Part shown: in pieces, positions 1 through 7,889 of the stretch
How positions within the stretch are numbered: position 1 is the first letter of the stretch
Layout: each line of letters opens with the position of its first letter
Assembly: GCF_006442815.1 (NCBI RefSeq)
Contig: NZ_VFVL01000022.1
Span: forward strand, 1 to 64,000
Source of the DNA: Mesorhizobium sp. B2-4-3
GTDB taxonomy: Bacteria; Pseudomonadota; Alphaproteobacteria; Rhizobiales; Rhizobiaceae
Length of the DNA stretch: 64,000 nucleotides
Direction of reading: 5' to 3'
The notes under the pieces: generated by a model
The model's database searches: none
Told to the model about the DNA's origin: nothing
Seen by the model: the letters and a program-made list of their open reading frames with translations, nothing else
Translations under genes and position numbers: made by a program

Positions 1-477
1 ATTCCCGCCGGAACCGCCATTGCCGGCGCCACCACCGTTGCCACCGTTGCCGCCATTTCCCCCGTTGCCGCCATTGCCGCCGGAACCGCCATTGCCGGCT
101 CCACCGTTGCCGCCGTTACCACCGTTACCACCATTCCCCCCACTGCCGCCATTCCCACCATTGCCGCCATTTCCGCCGTTGCCACCTACGGCCTGAGCCA
201 CAAGAGCGCGGTTGGCGTCCTGGATGAGCGCAGCCGGGTCCATCGACCGGTGGACTCCGTCCCACGGCTCCGGCAGGACCGACGCGGCGTGGGTTGCCAT
301 GGCCGTCGCCAGCAGCATGGTCGATGCAAGCAGCACCGCTGCCGAACTGCTTCTGAGTTGTGGGAAGATACGGCGCGCGACGTCGGCATTCGCCGCCGAT
401 GTGAAAAACCGCAGACGCTCAGCCGACAAGACAGGCTCCGCACCGATTCTGCTTGAGATGATATCAGCCACCCGCAT
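1..477 (-). CDS. Gly/Asn-repeat secreted or surface protein (N-terminal part, cut by window edge)
   Basis: Reading on the minus strand from the ATG at 477 there is no stop to base 1, giving 159 codons of an incomplete protein. Residues ~45-70 form a hydrophobic Ala/Leu stretch after a basic start, which looks like a long signal peptide or membrane anchor. From about residue 100 the protein becomes almost pure GGN triplets (GNGGNGGNGG) broken by GGS and GAGNGGS, so the DNA is a GCC/ATT-rich imperfect 9-bp repeat. Such Gly-rich tracts occur in secreted adhesin-like or matrix proteins. The C-terminus, which would identify the export route, lies outside the window. The frame rests on uninterrupted reading; the family is not recognised. 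Confidence 0.7.
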   Translation of the reverse strand, partial: MRVADIISSRIGAEPVLSAERLRFFTSAANADVARRIFPQLRSSSAAVLLASTMLLATAMATHAASVLPEPWDGVHRSMDPAALIQDANRALVAQAVGGNGGNGGNGGNGGSGGNGGNGGNGGNGGAGNGGSGGNGGNGGNGGNGGNGGGAGNGGSGGN

Positions 478-606
478 ACCCCCGATCCCGACTTATAGAC
501 CGGTTCGGCGCCCGTTCTTCGACCATGCCAGAAAAAGTCAGGGTCCGGCGCGGCGCCCGTGCGGCTGGGGAGGGGTCCGCCGAGGCCTCAAATCACCTTG
601 CAGCTC

Positions 607-1074
607 CTAAAGCGACGCACGCGCCGCCGCCTCGGCAAAGGAGATGTCGCCCTTGATCTCGCGCATCGCCATCGAGGTGACGGTGCGGCGAACGCCTGGC
701 AGCCGGCTGAGCTCCTCGCGCAGCATCCTGTCCAGCGCCCTCATGTCGACGGTGACGATCTGCAGGAGATAGTCGGCCTCGCCGGTCGTGGCGTAGCAGC
801 GGCGGATCAGCGGATGTTTCCGCACCGCCGCCTCGAAGGCGTCCGACACCTCGAAGTCGATCGACACCTGGATGAAGGCCTCGATGCCGAAACCGATCGA
901 AGCGGGATCGACACGGGTGGAATAGCCGCGGATGACGCCGGCCTCTTCCAGCGCCTTCACCCGTTTCCAGCACGGCGTCTTGCTCAGGCCGACCTCTTCG
1001 GCGAGCTCGCCGAAGGAGATGCGCGCGTCGCGCTCCAGGGCCGCCACGATCTTGCGGTCGAGCATATCCAGCAT
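607..1074 (-). CDS. Lrp/AsnC family transcriptional regulator
   Basis: 155 aa, the usual size for the family. Residues 1-60 are the AsnC-type helix-turn-helix (MLDMLDRKIVAALERDAR, then LAEEVGLSKTPCWKRVKALE). Residues ~65-150 are the RAM/AsnC ligand-binding domain with the TTGEADYLLQ stretch. It is divergent from the dioxygenase-family gene at 1206, with about 130 bp of shared promoter DNA, so it probably controls that gene in response to an amino acid, as Lrp/AsnC regulators commonly do with neighbouring catabolic genes. The effector (tryptophan or another amino acid) is an inference from context. Confidence 0.93.
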   Translation of the reverse strand: MLDMLDRKIVAALERDARISFGELAEEVGLSKTPCWKRVKALEEAGVIRGYSTRVDPASIGFGIEAFIQVSIDFEVSDAFEAAVRKHPLIRRCYATTGEADYLLQIVTVDMRALDRMLREELSRLPGVRRTVTSMAMREIKGDISFAEAAARASL

Positions 1075-1205
1075 GAAGCGTTCTCCAAATACCTATAAAA
1101 GACGAAGTATCGTCCTCCAATTTAGGCATACTGGATAACAGAAAGGAACAATGTTCAAGCGCGAACGCGCTATCCTTGGCGCCTGCCCGCGCCAGGAGAT
1201 GAGCC

Positions 1206-1964
1206 ATGGACAAGACGGACTACCACGCCCGCATCGAGACGCCGGAGATGCGCGACTACGGCGTCTATCTGAAATGCGATCAATTGCTCGCCTGTCAGAA
1301 ACCGCTCTCCGACATGGTCAACGCCGACGAGCTGCAGTTCCAGATCGTGCACCAGGTCGAGGAATTGTGGATGAAGCTGATCGCCTACACGCTGGTCGAT
1401 GTCCTCGACTATCTGGAGAAACAGGACACGCACCGCATCGTCACGCTGATGGGCCGCGTGCACCGGCTAATGCGCATGATGACGGCGCAGCTCGATCTCC
1501 TGGAGACCATGTCACCCAAGGAGTACCAGCAGATTCGCCTGCAGCTCGGCAATGGCAGCGGCCAGGAATCGCCGGGCTTCAAGCTCTTGCTGCGCCTGCC
1601 GCCGGACCTCTGGCGGGCCTTCAGGCATGCCTATCTCGACGGCCGCGGGCTGACCGTGCAGGACATCTATGACGAGCACTACGACCACGGCGATCCCTAT
1701 GTCGTGGCCGAGGCGCTGATCGAGTTCGACGAGCTGTTCCAGAAATTCCGCGCCAACCACCTCTATCTGATCCACCGCTCGATCGGGCTCGGCGCGAAGT
1801 CGCTGAAGGGCCGGCCGGTGGAGATCCTCGAAGGCGGCGCCCGCCACCGCTTCTTCCCCGAACTCTGGGACATACGCTGCGACATGACCGACCGCTGGGG
1901 CGCTGAATACGGCACCGTGCGCGAATCGATCAGCCATCCGCCGCAGGCGGGCGCTCAGCGCTAG
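1206..1964 (+). CDS. tryptophan 2,3-dioxygenase superfamily heme protein
   Basis: 252 aa against ~280 for typical bacterial TDO. The family core is clear: FQIVHQVEELWMKL near residues 48-61 contains the distal Phe and His of TDO, and RFFPELWDIRC near residue 220 matches the region around the proximal heme ligand. Two substrate-recognition elements differ. The usual SGFQSxQFR motif reads GSGQESPGFK here, so the carboxylate-binding Arg appears as Lys, and the GTGGSSG loop is absent. It may therefore act on tryptophan with altered specificity or be a divergent heme oxygenase of the superfamily. It is divergent from the Lrp/AsnC gene; no kynurenine-pathway partner is adjacent. Confidence 0.8.
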   Translation: MDKTDYHARIETPEMRDYGVYLKCDQLLACQKPLSDMVNADELQFQIVHQVEELWMKLIAYTLVDVLDYLEKQDTHRIVTLMGRVHRLMRMMTAQLDLLETMSPKEYQQIRLQLGNGSGQESPGFKLLLRLPPDLWRAFRHAYLDGRGLTVQDIYDEHYDHGDPYVVAEALIEFDELFQKFRANHLYLIHRSIGLGAKSLKGRPVEILEGGARHRFFPELWDIRCDMTDRWGAEYGTVRESISHPPQAGAQR

Positions 1965-2120
1965 AGGTCGCAAGGCCCCGAGTTCCTTCGCGCCCCCCTC
2001 TGTCCCGCCGACCTCTCCCTTTTCCATCCAGTTGGAGAAATTTTTCCACCCCCTGTCGGAACCATCTCCCTCCGCCCGTCCTTGGAGCATCAACCGCTTC
2101 AACAATCCGGAGGGACACTC

Positions 2121-2543
2121 GTGGAAAACACTCAATCGACCTGGCAGACCGCCGCCATTCTCATCGCTCGCCTGATCTTCGCCGCCATGTTCGCCATGGG
2201 CGTCGCCTTCAAGCTGATGGATATGGGCGCCACCGCCGGCTACATCGCCGCCGCCGGCTTTCCGTTCCCGCTGTTCCTGGCCTGGTGCGCGGCGATCCTC
2301 GAAACGCTGCTGGTCGTCGCCTTCCTCACCGGCGCCTTCATGACGCCGCTGGCGCTGATCGGCGCGGTTTATGTCGTCTTCCTTGGCTTCGCCTTTCACG
2401 GCCCGTCGCACTGGGCCGGAAACCAGGCCGAGTTCGGCGCCTTCATGTCGCATTTCCCGTTCGCCGCCGGCCTGCTCTACGCCGCCGTCCACGGCCCGGG
2501 CAGCGTGCTGGCGCTGCGCCAGGGCTGGCCGGGCAGGGCGTGA
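2121..2543 (+). CDS. DoxX family membrane protein
   Basis: 140 aa. The GTG at 2121 is preferred over the ATG at 2082 because CCGGAGGG lies 7 nt before it and the upstream codons are not DoxX-like. Four hydrophobic segments (about residues 10-30, 45-70, 72-95, 110-130) and the LIARLIFAAMFAMGVAFK start fit the DoxX family of small four-helix inner-membrane proteins. Family roles include partner subunits of quinone or thiosulfate oxidoreductases, but no partner gene is nearby. It ends two bases from a convergent zinc-ribbon gene. Confidence 0.82.
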   Translation: MENTQSTWQTAAILIARLIFAAMFAMGVAFKLMDMGATAGYIAAAGFPFPLFLAWCAAILETLLVVAFLTGAFMTPLALIGAVYVVFLGFAFHGPSHWAGNQAEFGAFMSHFPFAAGLLYAAVHGPGSVLALRQGWPGRA

Positions 2544-2544
2544 A

Positions 2545-2751
2545 TCACTGCGAAAGAAGCTGGGCGATGTACTCCGAACGGCTGCCATCCCAGCCGCAGG
2601 CAAGGCATCGCCCATTTTCCAACCGGTGATCGCAATTGGCATAGCCGTAGAGGCGGTGGGCGCATTCAGGGCAGAGATTAGCCATTGTACCGGTCTCAGC
2701 GAAGTAAGTACTCCCGCACTCGTCGCAAGTTTTGCTCGAAAGATCGGTCAT
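2545..2751 (-). CDS. small zinc-ribbon protein
   Basis: 68 aa from the ATG at 2751; a GTG at 2760 is also possible, but GGAG sits just before the ATG. Cysteines are arranged as CDEC near residue 10, CPEC near 27, then CDH and CLAC near 40-50, enough for two zinc-ribbon knuckles. It lies just downstream of the membrane-protein gene at 2762 on the same strand and is probably co-transcribed. Function is not recognised; candidates are a nucleic-acid- or protein-binding adaptor. Confidence 0.65.
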   Translation of the reverse strand: MTDLSSKTCDECGSTYFAETGTMANLCPECAHRLYGYANCDHRLENGRCLACGWDGSRSEYIAQLLSQ

Positions 2752-2761
2752 GGGCTCCACG

Positions 2762-3178
2762 CTATCGGAACACCTCTGCCACGTCGGGGAGGCGATATCG
2801 CCGCAATATCAGGAAGCCGGTCACACCTGTTATGAAAGGGACGAGCAGCCCGGCATATGCCCAAGGCTTGAAAGCTTCGACATCGCCTCCCCAATAGGTG
2901 CGGATCATCAGAAGCATTACATGGGTGGCCGCAAACGAAAGAACGAATTCACCCAAGAATATACTGCTTAGGACTATAAATCGGGGCTTGAACCGTGTTG
3001 CCGGGGAAGAGAAGGCCACAATCAAGGAAACGATAAAGGCCAGGACGAACGGCGCGGCCGGGTTGCGGGCTACGGTGATTTTCAAGACATAAACCTGCGA
3101 GAGCGCAATCAAGCCAATCACGCTAGCAGCGGCAAGGGCGGCGATATTGATCAACAGCCACTTCAACCAGTAATTCAT
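2762..3178 (-). CDS. four-helix membrane protein, unknown function
   Basis: 138 aa, dominated by four predicted transmembrane helices (about residues 7-30, 40-60, 68-92, 105-127) joined by short loops, ending in a basic tail (LRRYRLPDVAEVFR). No catalytic motif is visible. The gene shares its strand with the zinc-ribbon gene downstream and is likely the first gene of a two-gene unit. I do not recognise the family. Confidence 0.6.
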   Translation of the reverse strand: MNYWLKWLLINIAALAAASVIGLIALSQVYVLKITVARNPAAPFVLAFIVSLIVAFSSPATRFKPRFIVLSSIFLGEFVLSFAATHVMLLMIRTYWGGDVEAFKPWAYAGLLVPFITGVTGFLILRRYRLPDVAEVFR

Positions 3179-3247
3179 GCGCCCCCGAGTCTCCCACAGC
3201 CAACATAGGCTGGATTCTCTAGGCGGCGCTAGATCCTGATCATCAGC

Positions 3248-3553
3248 TCACATCTGGTCGTTATACGGCTCCTTCATCTGCCCGACCATGCGGGCCAGCT
3301 TGGAGAAGGACGGCATGTCCGCTTCCGGCTGGCACTGGTTGGCGAGCTCGAGCAGGCGGATCGGGAAGTTGACAGCGTCGCGGCTCGAGGCCGACATGCC
3401 TTCCGAGCGCTCCTCGCTGGTTTCGCTGGCCTCCGCCTTGCGCAGCGCGATGTCGATCTCCTCGACCGTCAGCACGCCCTTGCGCACCAGCACCTGGTTG
3501 ATCGAAGCGACGGCCATCAGGAGGCCCTCGAGCTGAAGATTGGCGACATTCAT
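3248..3553 (-). CDS. conserved hypothetical protein, cytoplasmic
   Basis: 101 aa with GGAGG 7 nt upstream of the ATG. It has an N-terminal amphipathic helix with VEEIDIALRKAE, an acidic Ser/Glu-rich middle, and a C-terminal helix (SKLARMVGQMKEPY). There is no signal peptide or membrane segment. The composition resembles short rhizobial hypotheticals; no function can be assigned. The gene at 3630 follows the same orientation upstream and may share a promoter. Confidence 0.65.
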   Translation of the reverse strand: MNVANLQLEGLLMAVASINQVLVRKGVLTVEEIDIALRKAEASETSEERSEGMSASSRDAVNFPIRLLELANQCQPEADMPSFSKLARMVGQMKEPYNDQM

Positions 3554-3629
3554 GGCGTTCCTCCCATTGGCCTCGCCTCAAGAACGCATGAGGGGCGTTT
3601 CCGATCCGGGCGGGAAAAGCCGGCGCGGA

Positions 3630-3899
3630 TCAGGCGTCCATCCACCGCTCGCCATATTCGCTCCAGAGCTGCCTGATCTCGCGGTTGCCGAGCAGCGGCG
3701 TCTGGCGGTCGCCATAGAAGACGGCGACGGCGCTGAGGTCGTATTGGCCCTCGGCTTGGGCGATGAAGCGGATCGCCTCGCCGAGCGGCCTCGAATGGAA
3801 GATCGGATCGGCCTGGCCCCGGCCCAGGCTGCGAACGCCCGAAATGCTTGCTGGCACATGCCGCATCCGAAAGACGGATGCCATGGCAGGTTTGTCCAT
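3630..3899 (-). CDS. conserved hypothetical protein
   Basis: 89 aa. The ATG at 3899 is chosen because GGAGAGCAGG lies directly upstream at good spacing; longer versions of the frame run into unrelated sequence. The second half (AEGQYDLSAVAVFYGD, then REIRQLWSEYGERW) looks like a folded alpha/beta domain. No motif is recognised. It is the upstream neighbour of the 3248 gene on the same strand. Confidence 0.55.
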   Translation of the reverse strand: MDKPAMASVFRMRHVPASISGVRSLGRGQADPIFHSRPLGEAIRFIAQAEGQYDLSAVAVFYGDRQTPLLGNREIRQLWSEYGERWMDA

Positions 3900-4132
3900 G
3901 CCTGCTCTCCGCGATTCCCTTAGGGAATGATCCCATAAGCACCGGCTAATGACCAGCCCGAGACAACCGGCCACGGCAACAGGGCGGCCCCCAGCACAAC
4001 CTTGAAAAGAAAAAGACTGGAAAGAAAGGGCCGGGCGCAATGGCCGGCCTTCCTTTCTGCGCGGCCGTCGCAAGCAGCCTGCGCTCATTACTTTGGGCGG
4101 TCGCGGCTGGGTGGCAGCCGGACCGGAAATGT

Positions 4133-4588
4133 CTACCTGTGCCAGCGATGCAGCCAGTCCGGCTCGGGGTCGGAATTCCTGCTGATTGCCATGCCGGCCA
4201 GCAACCCGACCAGGCCGCCGATCAACATCGCGGTCGAGAAGGTGCCGGGATTCTGCTGCACCGTTTCCGAAACGCTATGCGCCTGGCTGCGCAACTGGCT
4301 TGCGGCGCGCGACGCGCGGTCGGAGGCGCCGCTGTAAAGGGTCGAGGCTCGGTCGGCCGCGCCTCGGTACCAGCCATGCGCAGCCTCGGCGGTCTCCTCG
4401 GCCTGTTCGGAAAGCGCGCGGTTCAGACGGCTCACCTCGCGCTTCAACTCGGCGATCTGCTTCTTCATCGCGTCTTCCGATGCACGCGTGGCTCGCGCGC
4501 TGCTGCGCGACGCGGAACGGTTGCGCGCGGCGGTGGCTCGCGCGTTGCCGTTGGCTGAATTGGTGGTGCTGGTGTCATTGTCTGCCAT
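4133..4588 (-). CDS. ElaB/DUF883-like membrane-anchored helical protein
   Basis: 151 aa from the ATG at 4588, which has AAGGAGAG 4-8 nt upstream. Residues 1-50 are Ser/Asn/Ala/Arg-rich and disordered. Residues ~55-80 form a heptad-like coiled coil (KKQIAELKREVSRLNRALSEQ), followed by an amphipathic helix and one C-terminal transmembrane helix with Gly spacing (AMLIGGLVGLLAGMAI). This layout matches the ElaB/YqjD/DUF883 group of inner-membrane proteins, some of which bind ribosomes or act in stress. The assignment rests on architecture alone. Confidence 0.65.
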   Translation of the reverse strand: MADNDTSTTNSANGNARATAARNRSASRSSARATRASEDAMKKQIAELKREVSRLNRALSEQAEETAEAAHGWYRGAADRASTLYSGASDRASRAASQLRSQAHSVSETVQQNPGTFSTAMLIGGLVGLLAGMAISRNSDPEPDWLHRWHR

Positions 4589-4667
4589 CGGTCTCTCCTT
4601 TTTTGCATCCTGGAACGGCCATGACGCCTCATTGTTCCCGCGAGCGCGCCGCCCGGCCAAAACACCG

Positions 4668-4693
4668 GGGCCGCGGAGCGTGCTCCACGGCCC
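4668..4693 (-). terminator. GC-rich hairpin, likely terminator of the 4715 gene
   Basis: On the minus strand GGGCCG-t-GGAG pairs with CTCC-g-CGGCCC around a 4-base loop, followed by GGTGTTTTGG. It sits just downstream of the secreted-protein gene and before the 4588 start, so it would separate the two. Confidence 0.5.
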
Positions 4694-4714
4694 TGTGCTG
4701 CGAGCCCGATGCCC

Positions 4715-5038
4715 TTACTTGCCGCAGTTCTTGTCGTTCACGTTCGGCTGCATCGTGCCGGCGGTGCTGTTGTTGGCATCGCCCACCGCGCCTTGCGGAC
4801 TGTTCGGGCAGTTCTTGTCGGCGTTTGAATTCATGTCGCCGCCTGTGACGCTGCCGGTTGTGCCGGTATCGGGCGGCCCGGCCTGATCGGGCGGCGGGCT
4901 GGCTGGCGTCTTCGGGTCGACGGTGATCGTCTGACCGCTGCCGCCGCCCTCATTTCCGGCGGTGCCGGCGGTCTGGCCCATCGCCGCCGTGGCGAGGCCG
5001 ATGGTCAAGGCCGAAGCTGCAAGAATCTTCGTAAGCAT
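4715..5038 (-). CDS. small secreted protein, unknown function
   Basis: 107 aa with a classical signal peptide (MLTKILAASALTIGLATAAMGQ, cleavage after about residue 21). The mature part is low-complexity, rich in Gly, Asn, Thr and Pro, with two NDKNC/ADKNC cysteine motifs that could form one disulfide. It is probably periplasmic or extracellular. No enzymatic motif is visible. GAGAAGAGAAGAG lies upstream of the ATG as a purine-rich ribosome-binding stretch. Confidence 0.65.
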   Translation of the reverse strand: MLTKILAASALTIGLATAAMGQTAGTAGNEGGGSGQTITVDPKTPASPPPDQAGPPDTGTTGSVTGGDMNSNADKNCPNSPQGAVGDANNSTAGTMQPNVNDKNCGK

Positions 5039-5191
5039 GATCTCTTCTCTTCTCCTCTGTTGCGAGACGGTCGTCCGTCACGTTGCGACTAAGGACGGAA
5101 CCCGTCGGACCAAGGTTGGTTCCGACAAAAATTTGCTGTGCTCTGGCCCGGCGTTTCAATCTATGAGTGTGGCGCGCCGGACGCTGCGGTT

Positions 5192-5221
5192 TTGAGGAAT
5201 GTAGGAAAATGTACCTAGAAT
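5192..5221 (+). promoter_or_regulatory. candidate sigma-70 promoter
   Basis: TTGAGG (5192-5197) and TAGAAT (5216-5221) are separated by 18 bp in an AT-richer patch. There is no ORF downstream on this strand before a strong hairpin at 5283, so the promoter would drive a short RNA. Confidence 0.35.
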
Positions 5222-5227
5222 CTATTG

Positions 5228-5306
5228 CCCGGTGAAGGCAGCTATGCTATTATTTTGTCCATGGTGCTGATTTGCGCCAACGACCCGCCGCCCGGCGGGT
5301 TTTGTT
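5228..5306 (+). ncRNA. candidate ~80-nt small RNA
   Basis: The candidate promoter at 5192 is followed by about 55 nt with no start codon plus ribosome-binding site, then an intrinsic-terminator-like hairpin and T-rich tail. No known RNA family is recognised. It lies at the left boundary of the phage region. Confidence 0.3.
5283..5306 (+). terminator. intrinsic terminator
   Basis: ACCCGCC (5283-5289) pairs with GGCGGGT (5294-5300) around a GCCC loop, followed by TTTTGTTT. Perfect 7-bp GC stem. Confidence 0.55.
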
Positions 5307-5334
5307 TCTGGCGCATCCATTTCTTTTAGGCGCT

Positions 5335-5510
5335 GTCGGGACACCCCCTCTGTCCTGCCGGACATCTCCCCCACAGGGGGGAAGATCAGATGTCGCCTTC
5401 GGCTTTCGCTAATCGCCAATGTTGCAAGGATGAGAGCCGTCGGCGGAACTGCCAATCTTCCCCCTTGTGGGGGAGATGCCGGGCCGGGCAGAGGGGGGGC
5501 GCGAAGGAAC
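5335..5510. repeat. family A palindromic repeat, inverted pair (unit 1)
   Basis: Two ~55-bp copies in opposite orientation (5340-5390 inverted, 5455-5505 direct), each with the CCCCCTCTGTCCTGCCGGAC core and a CTCCCCCAC hairpin arm. It marks the left edge of the phage structural region. Confidence 0.8.
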
Positions 5511-5547
5511 GCTGCCTATCCATTCTATCTGCAACACCGAGGCCCAG

Positions 5548-5916
5548 ATGCCACGCTATGCCACCATCATCACCGCCGATGACGGCGCCGAAATCGTCAG
5601 CGCCATTGGCGAATTCGAGGGCTCGAGCCTGCCGCGCAGCTCGGGCCGCGCCGAGCAGGTCGCGCCGGGCGTGCGCATCGGGATGGTGCGTGGCGGGCCG
5701 ATCGACGCCGTCGCCGGTTTCGGCTTTTCGGGCCACGGCCTCGGCCCGTCCTCCGTCCGCGCGGTGACGGCGAAGCTGAAGGCAATGGCCGCGCCCAGCG
5801 CCGATGCCTGGGCCACCAAGCAGGCCGGCGCTAGGCCACGCAGGAAACCGGCGCGCAAGGTCCGCAAGGTCAAGGCGGCGAAAGCCGCGCCATCGCAAGC
5901 GGCCACCCATGGCTGA
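5548..5916 (+). CDS. phage-region hypothetical protein
   Basis: 122 aa from the ATG at 5548. The first 90 residues look folded (MPRYATIITADDGAEIVSA; Gly-rich middle), and the C-terminus is a Lys/Arg/Ala tail (RRKPARKVRKVKAAKAA) suggestive of nucleic-acid binding. The stop overlaps the next gene by 8 nt, so it is the first gene of the packaging operon. No family is recognised. Confidence 0.55.
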   Translation: MPRYATIITADDGAEIVSAIGEFEGSSLPRSSGRAEQVAPGVRIGMVRGGPIDAVAGFGFSGHGLGPSSVRAVTAKLKAMAAPSADAWATKQAGARPRRKPARKVRKVKAAKAAPSQAATHG

Positions 5917-6328
5917 CGAAAGCAGGCGCCGCGGCGGCGCGAAGCGGGCAGGGCGAAGGCCGAGACCTTCTCAGGCCGAGGCTGCTACGCCCACCCGCCC
6001 GAAACGCCCGCGAAAGACGCTCGTCGACGATTTCGCGGCAGCCCTTCGTGCCGACTTCCGCGCCCATGGCGCCGGCGTCATCGCCGCGGTGCGGGCCGAA
6101 AAACCGGAGCAGTATCTGAAGGTCGTGCTGACGATGCTGCCCAAGGATTTTTCGGCCAAGGAATTCTCGGACGGTGTCGATGCCAAGCAAACCAGTCTCG
6201 GGCAGTTGAGCGATGAGGAGATCCGCAGCCGCATCCGCGGCCTCGAAGCGAGCCTTCGCCCGCTCCTGGACAGCGATGCAAACCTATCTGGCTCTGCTCG
6301 AGGAGATGGACCGACGCCGTCGTCGTAA
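5909..6328 (+). CDS. phage small terminase subunit candidate
   Basis: 139 aa from the ATG at 5909. The N-terminus is highly basic (ESRRRGGAKRAGRRPRPSQ), followed by a helical region with LVDDFAAALRADFRAH and EQYLKVVLTMLPKDF. That middle segment resembles the short helical proteins found before large terminase genes in proteobacterial podoviruses. It overlaps the large terminase ORF by 53 nt. The call rests mainly on position and size; the DNA-binding domain is not diagnostic. Confidence 0.55.
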   Translation: MADESRRRGGAKRAGRRPRPSQAEAATPTRPKRPRKTLVDDFAAALRADFRAHGAGVIAAVRAEKPEQYLKVVLTMLPKDFSAKEFSDGVDAKQTSLGQLSDEEIRSRIRGLEASLRPLLDSDANLSGSARGDGPTPSS

Positions 6329-6962
6329 CCTTCTTGCAGCCTACGCGCCCTACAAGCGGCAGGCCGAATTTCACGCGGCAGGGGCAACGAACCGCGAGCG
6401 CCTGTTCATGGCCGGCAACCAGCTCGGCAAGACCAGGGCAGGGGGCGCGGAATGGGCCATGCATCTCACCGGCCGCTATCCCGACTGGTGGGTAGGCAAG
6501 ATGTTCAACCAGCCCGTCAGGCTCTGGGCCGCCGGCGTCACCGGCGAAGGCACGCGCGACAACCCGCAGCGCGTGCTGGTCGGTCCGCCGCAGCAACAGG
6601 CCGAATGGGGCACCGGCATGATCCCGGCCAATGCCATCGCCGACACGGTGATGGGGCGCGGCGCGCCGGGAGCGCTGGACAGCGTCGTCGTGCGCTGGGG
6701 CGGTGGCAGCGACGTGCAGGCCGGTGAAAGCGTGCTCTCGTTCAAGAGCTACGAAAAAGGCCGCGAGAAATGGCAGGGCGAGACGCTGCACGGGGTCTGG
6801 TTCGACGAGGAACCGCCGCTCGATATCTATTCAGAGGGCCTGACGCGCACCAATGCGACGGACGGCATCACGATCGTGACCTTCACGCCGCTGCTCGGCA
6901 TGAGCGATGTGGTGCTGCGGTTTTTGAGCGCGGGCGAGGTGGAGAGGATTGGCAAGGCGTAG
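6276..6962 (+). CDS. phage terminase large subunit, N-terminal ATPase part (split gene)
   Basis: 228 aa. Walker A is MAGNQLGKT at residues 45-53, Walker B is GVWFDEEP at 173-180, and the TFTPLLG coupling motif is at 202-208: a complete packaging ATPase domain. The ORF ends at residue 228, where a full-length enzyme would continue into its nuclease. The nuclease appears as a separate ORF at 9095. The stop falls at the edge of an inserted repeat block, so truncation by insertion is the simplest reading. Whether the two halves still work in trans is unknown. Confidence 0.88.
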   Translation: MQTYLALLEEMDRRRRRNLLAAYAPYKRQAEFHAAGATNRERLFMAGNQLGKTRAGGAEWAMHLTGRYPDWWVGKMFNQPVRLWAAGVTGEGTRDNPQRVLVGPPQQQAEWGTGMIPANAIADTVMGRGAPGALDSVVVRWGGGSDVQAGESVLSFKSYEKGREKWQGETLHGVWFDEEPPLDIYSEGLTRTNATDGITIVTFTPLLGMSDVVLRFLSAGEVERIGKA

Positions 6963-6969
6963 GTCACGG

Positions 6970-7172
6970 CCAATCTCCCCCCTCGTGGGGGAGATGCCCG
7001 GCAGGGCAGAGGGGGGCGCCGTGGAGTGCTTACCTCAACTCTAACCGCGGCTGCGTGCTCCCTTGAACCATTATGGATCGATCTCGACCACTCATACACC
7101 GGCTTGACGGCTGATACGCAGGCGGGACAGCGCCCCCTCTGTCCTGCCGGACATCTCCCCCACAAGGGGGAG
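6970..7172. repeat. family A palindromic repeat, inverted pair (unit 2)
   Basis: Direct copy at 6972-7020 and inverted copy at 7128-7170, with ~105 bp between. It starts within 10 bp of the terminase stop codon and marks the left side of the terminase-splitting insert. Confidence 0.8.
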
Positions 7173-7287
7173 ATCAGCAGCTTCGGCGACGGCGCCAATC
7201 AGGAAACCGCGCCGAAACCATGATTTGCGATGCCGCTTTGGCCGCAACCGAAGGTCGAGTAGCGTCCGGCCGCGATCCGGAGCCGAC

Positions 7288-7641
7288 ATGCGACCTCTCC
7301 CGAACCTGTTCCTTGCCTGCGCGCTGCTCTCGGCCTGCTCCGGCTCCGCCGGCGACTGGCGCGCCGATGCGATCGCTTCGGCCGAAGCCAAAATGCGCGG
7401 CCTGATCAACGATCCGGCGGCGAGTTTCTCGCATGTCGACCTCACCGGCGACAGCGCGACCGGCCAGACCTGCGGCGTCGTCATAAGCAAGGTCGGTATC
7501 TTCACCAAGGAAGCGCGCTTCATCGTCTATATCGACGGCGCCGGGCCTTACGTCGAGCCGGGTCTTGGCTCGTCCATGTCGCAGGCCGATTTCGACTGGG
7601 CCTGGAAGAACGACTGCGTCAACGAGGGTTATAAGGGCTGA
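7288..7641 (+). CDS. small lipoprotein, unknown function
   Basis: 117 aa from the ATG at 7288 with CGGAG upstream. The signal peptide ends in the lipobox LLSAC (Cys at about residue 17), so it is a predicted lipoprotein. The mature domain contains MRGLINDPAASFSHVDLTGD and two further cysteines (QTCGVV, NDCVNEG). It lies inside the insert that separates the two terminase halves and is not a phage-type gene. Function unknown. Confidence 0.65.
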   Translation: MRPLPNLFLACALLSACSGSAGDWRADAIASAEAKMRGLINDPAASFSHVDLTGDSATGQTCGVVISKVGIFTKEARFIVYIDGAGPYVEPGLGSSMSQADFDWAWKNDCVNEGYKG

Positions 7642-7648
7642 GCGTTGG

Positions 7649-7800
7649 GCTCCCCTTCTCCCCTTGTGGGAGAAGGTGTCGCCGAAGGCGACGGATGAGG
7701 GGTGCTCCAGGGAAAGCCGGCGTCTCACTCCGCTGGAACACCCCTCATCCGTCTCGGCGCTTGCGCGCCGATCCACCTTCTCCCACAAGGGGAGAAGGGA
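7649..7800. repeat. family B long palindrome (unit 1)
   Basis: An approximately 150-bp inverted repeat. The left arm (CCCCTTCTCCCCTTGTGGG ... GGATGAGGGGTG) is mirrored by the right arm (CACCCCTCATCCG ... CCCACAAGGGGAGAAGG). It lies directly upstream of the bestrophin-like gene. Confidence 0.75.
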
Positions 7801-7889
7801 AGGCCGCAGGCCCTGTCAAAACGATTTCCACCGCTTATGGTGCGCGAATGCGCGGTCGCGCGATTTGCATGCCGTGAGGGATTTCAGGA

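Noticed and set aside
1..200. Short regular repeats resembling a CRISPR array
   Set aside because: The 9-bp periodicity is a coding GGN tract in an open minus-strand frame; there are no spacers.
1512..2642. 376-aa minus-strand ORF across the dioxygenase and DoxX genes
   Set aside because: It overlaps two well-supported genes and has shadow composition.
5039..5547. tRNA-based attachment site at the left phage border
   Set aside because: No cloverleaf or matching direct repeat was found near 5.0-5.5 kb or 42.2-42.4 kb.
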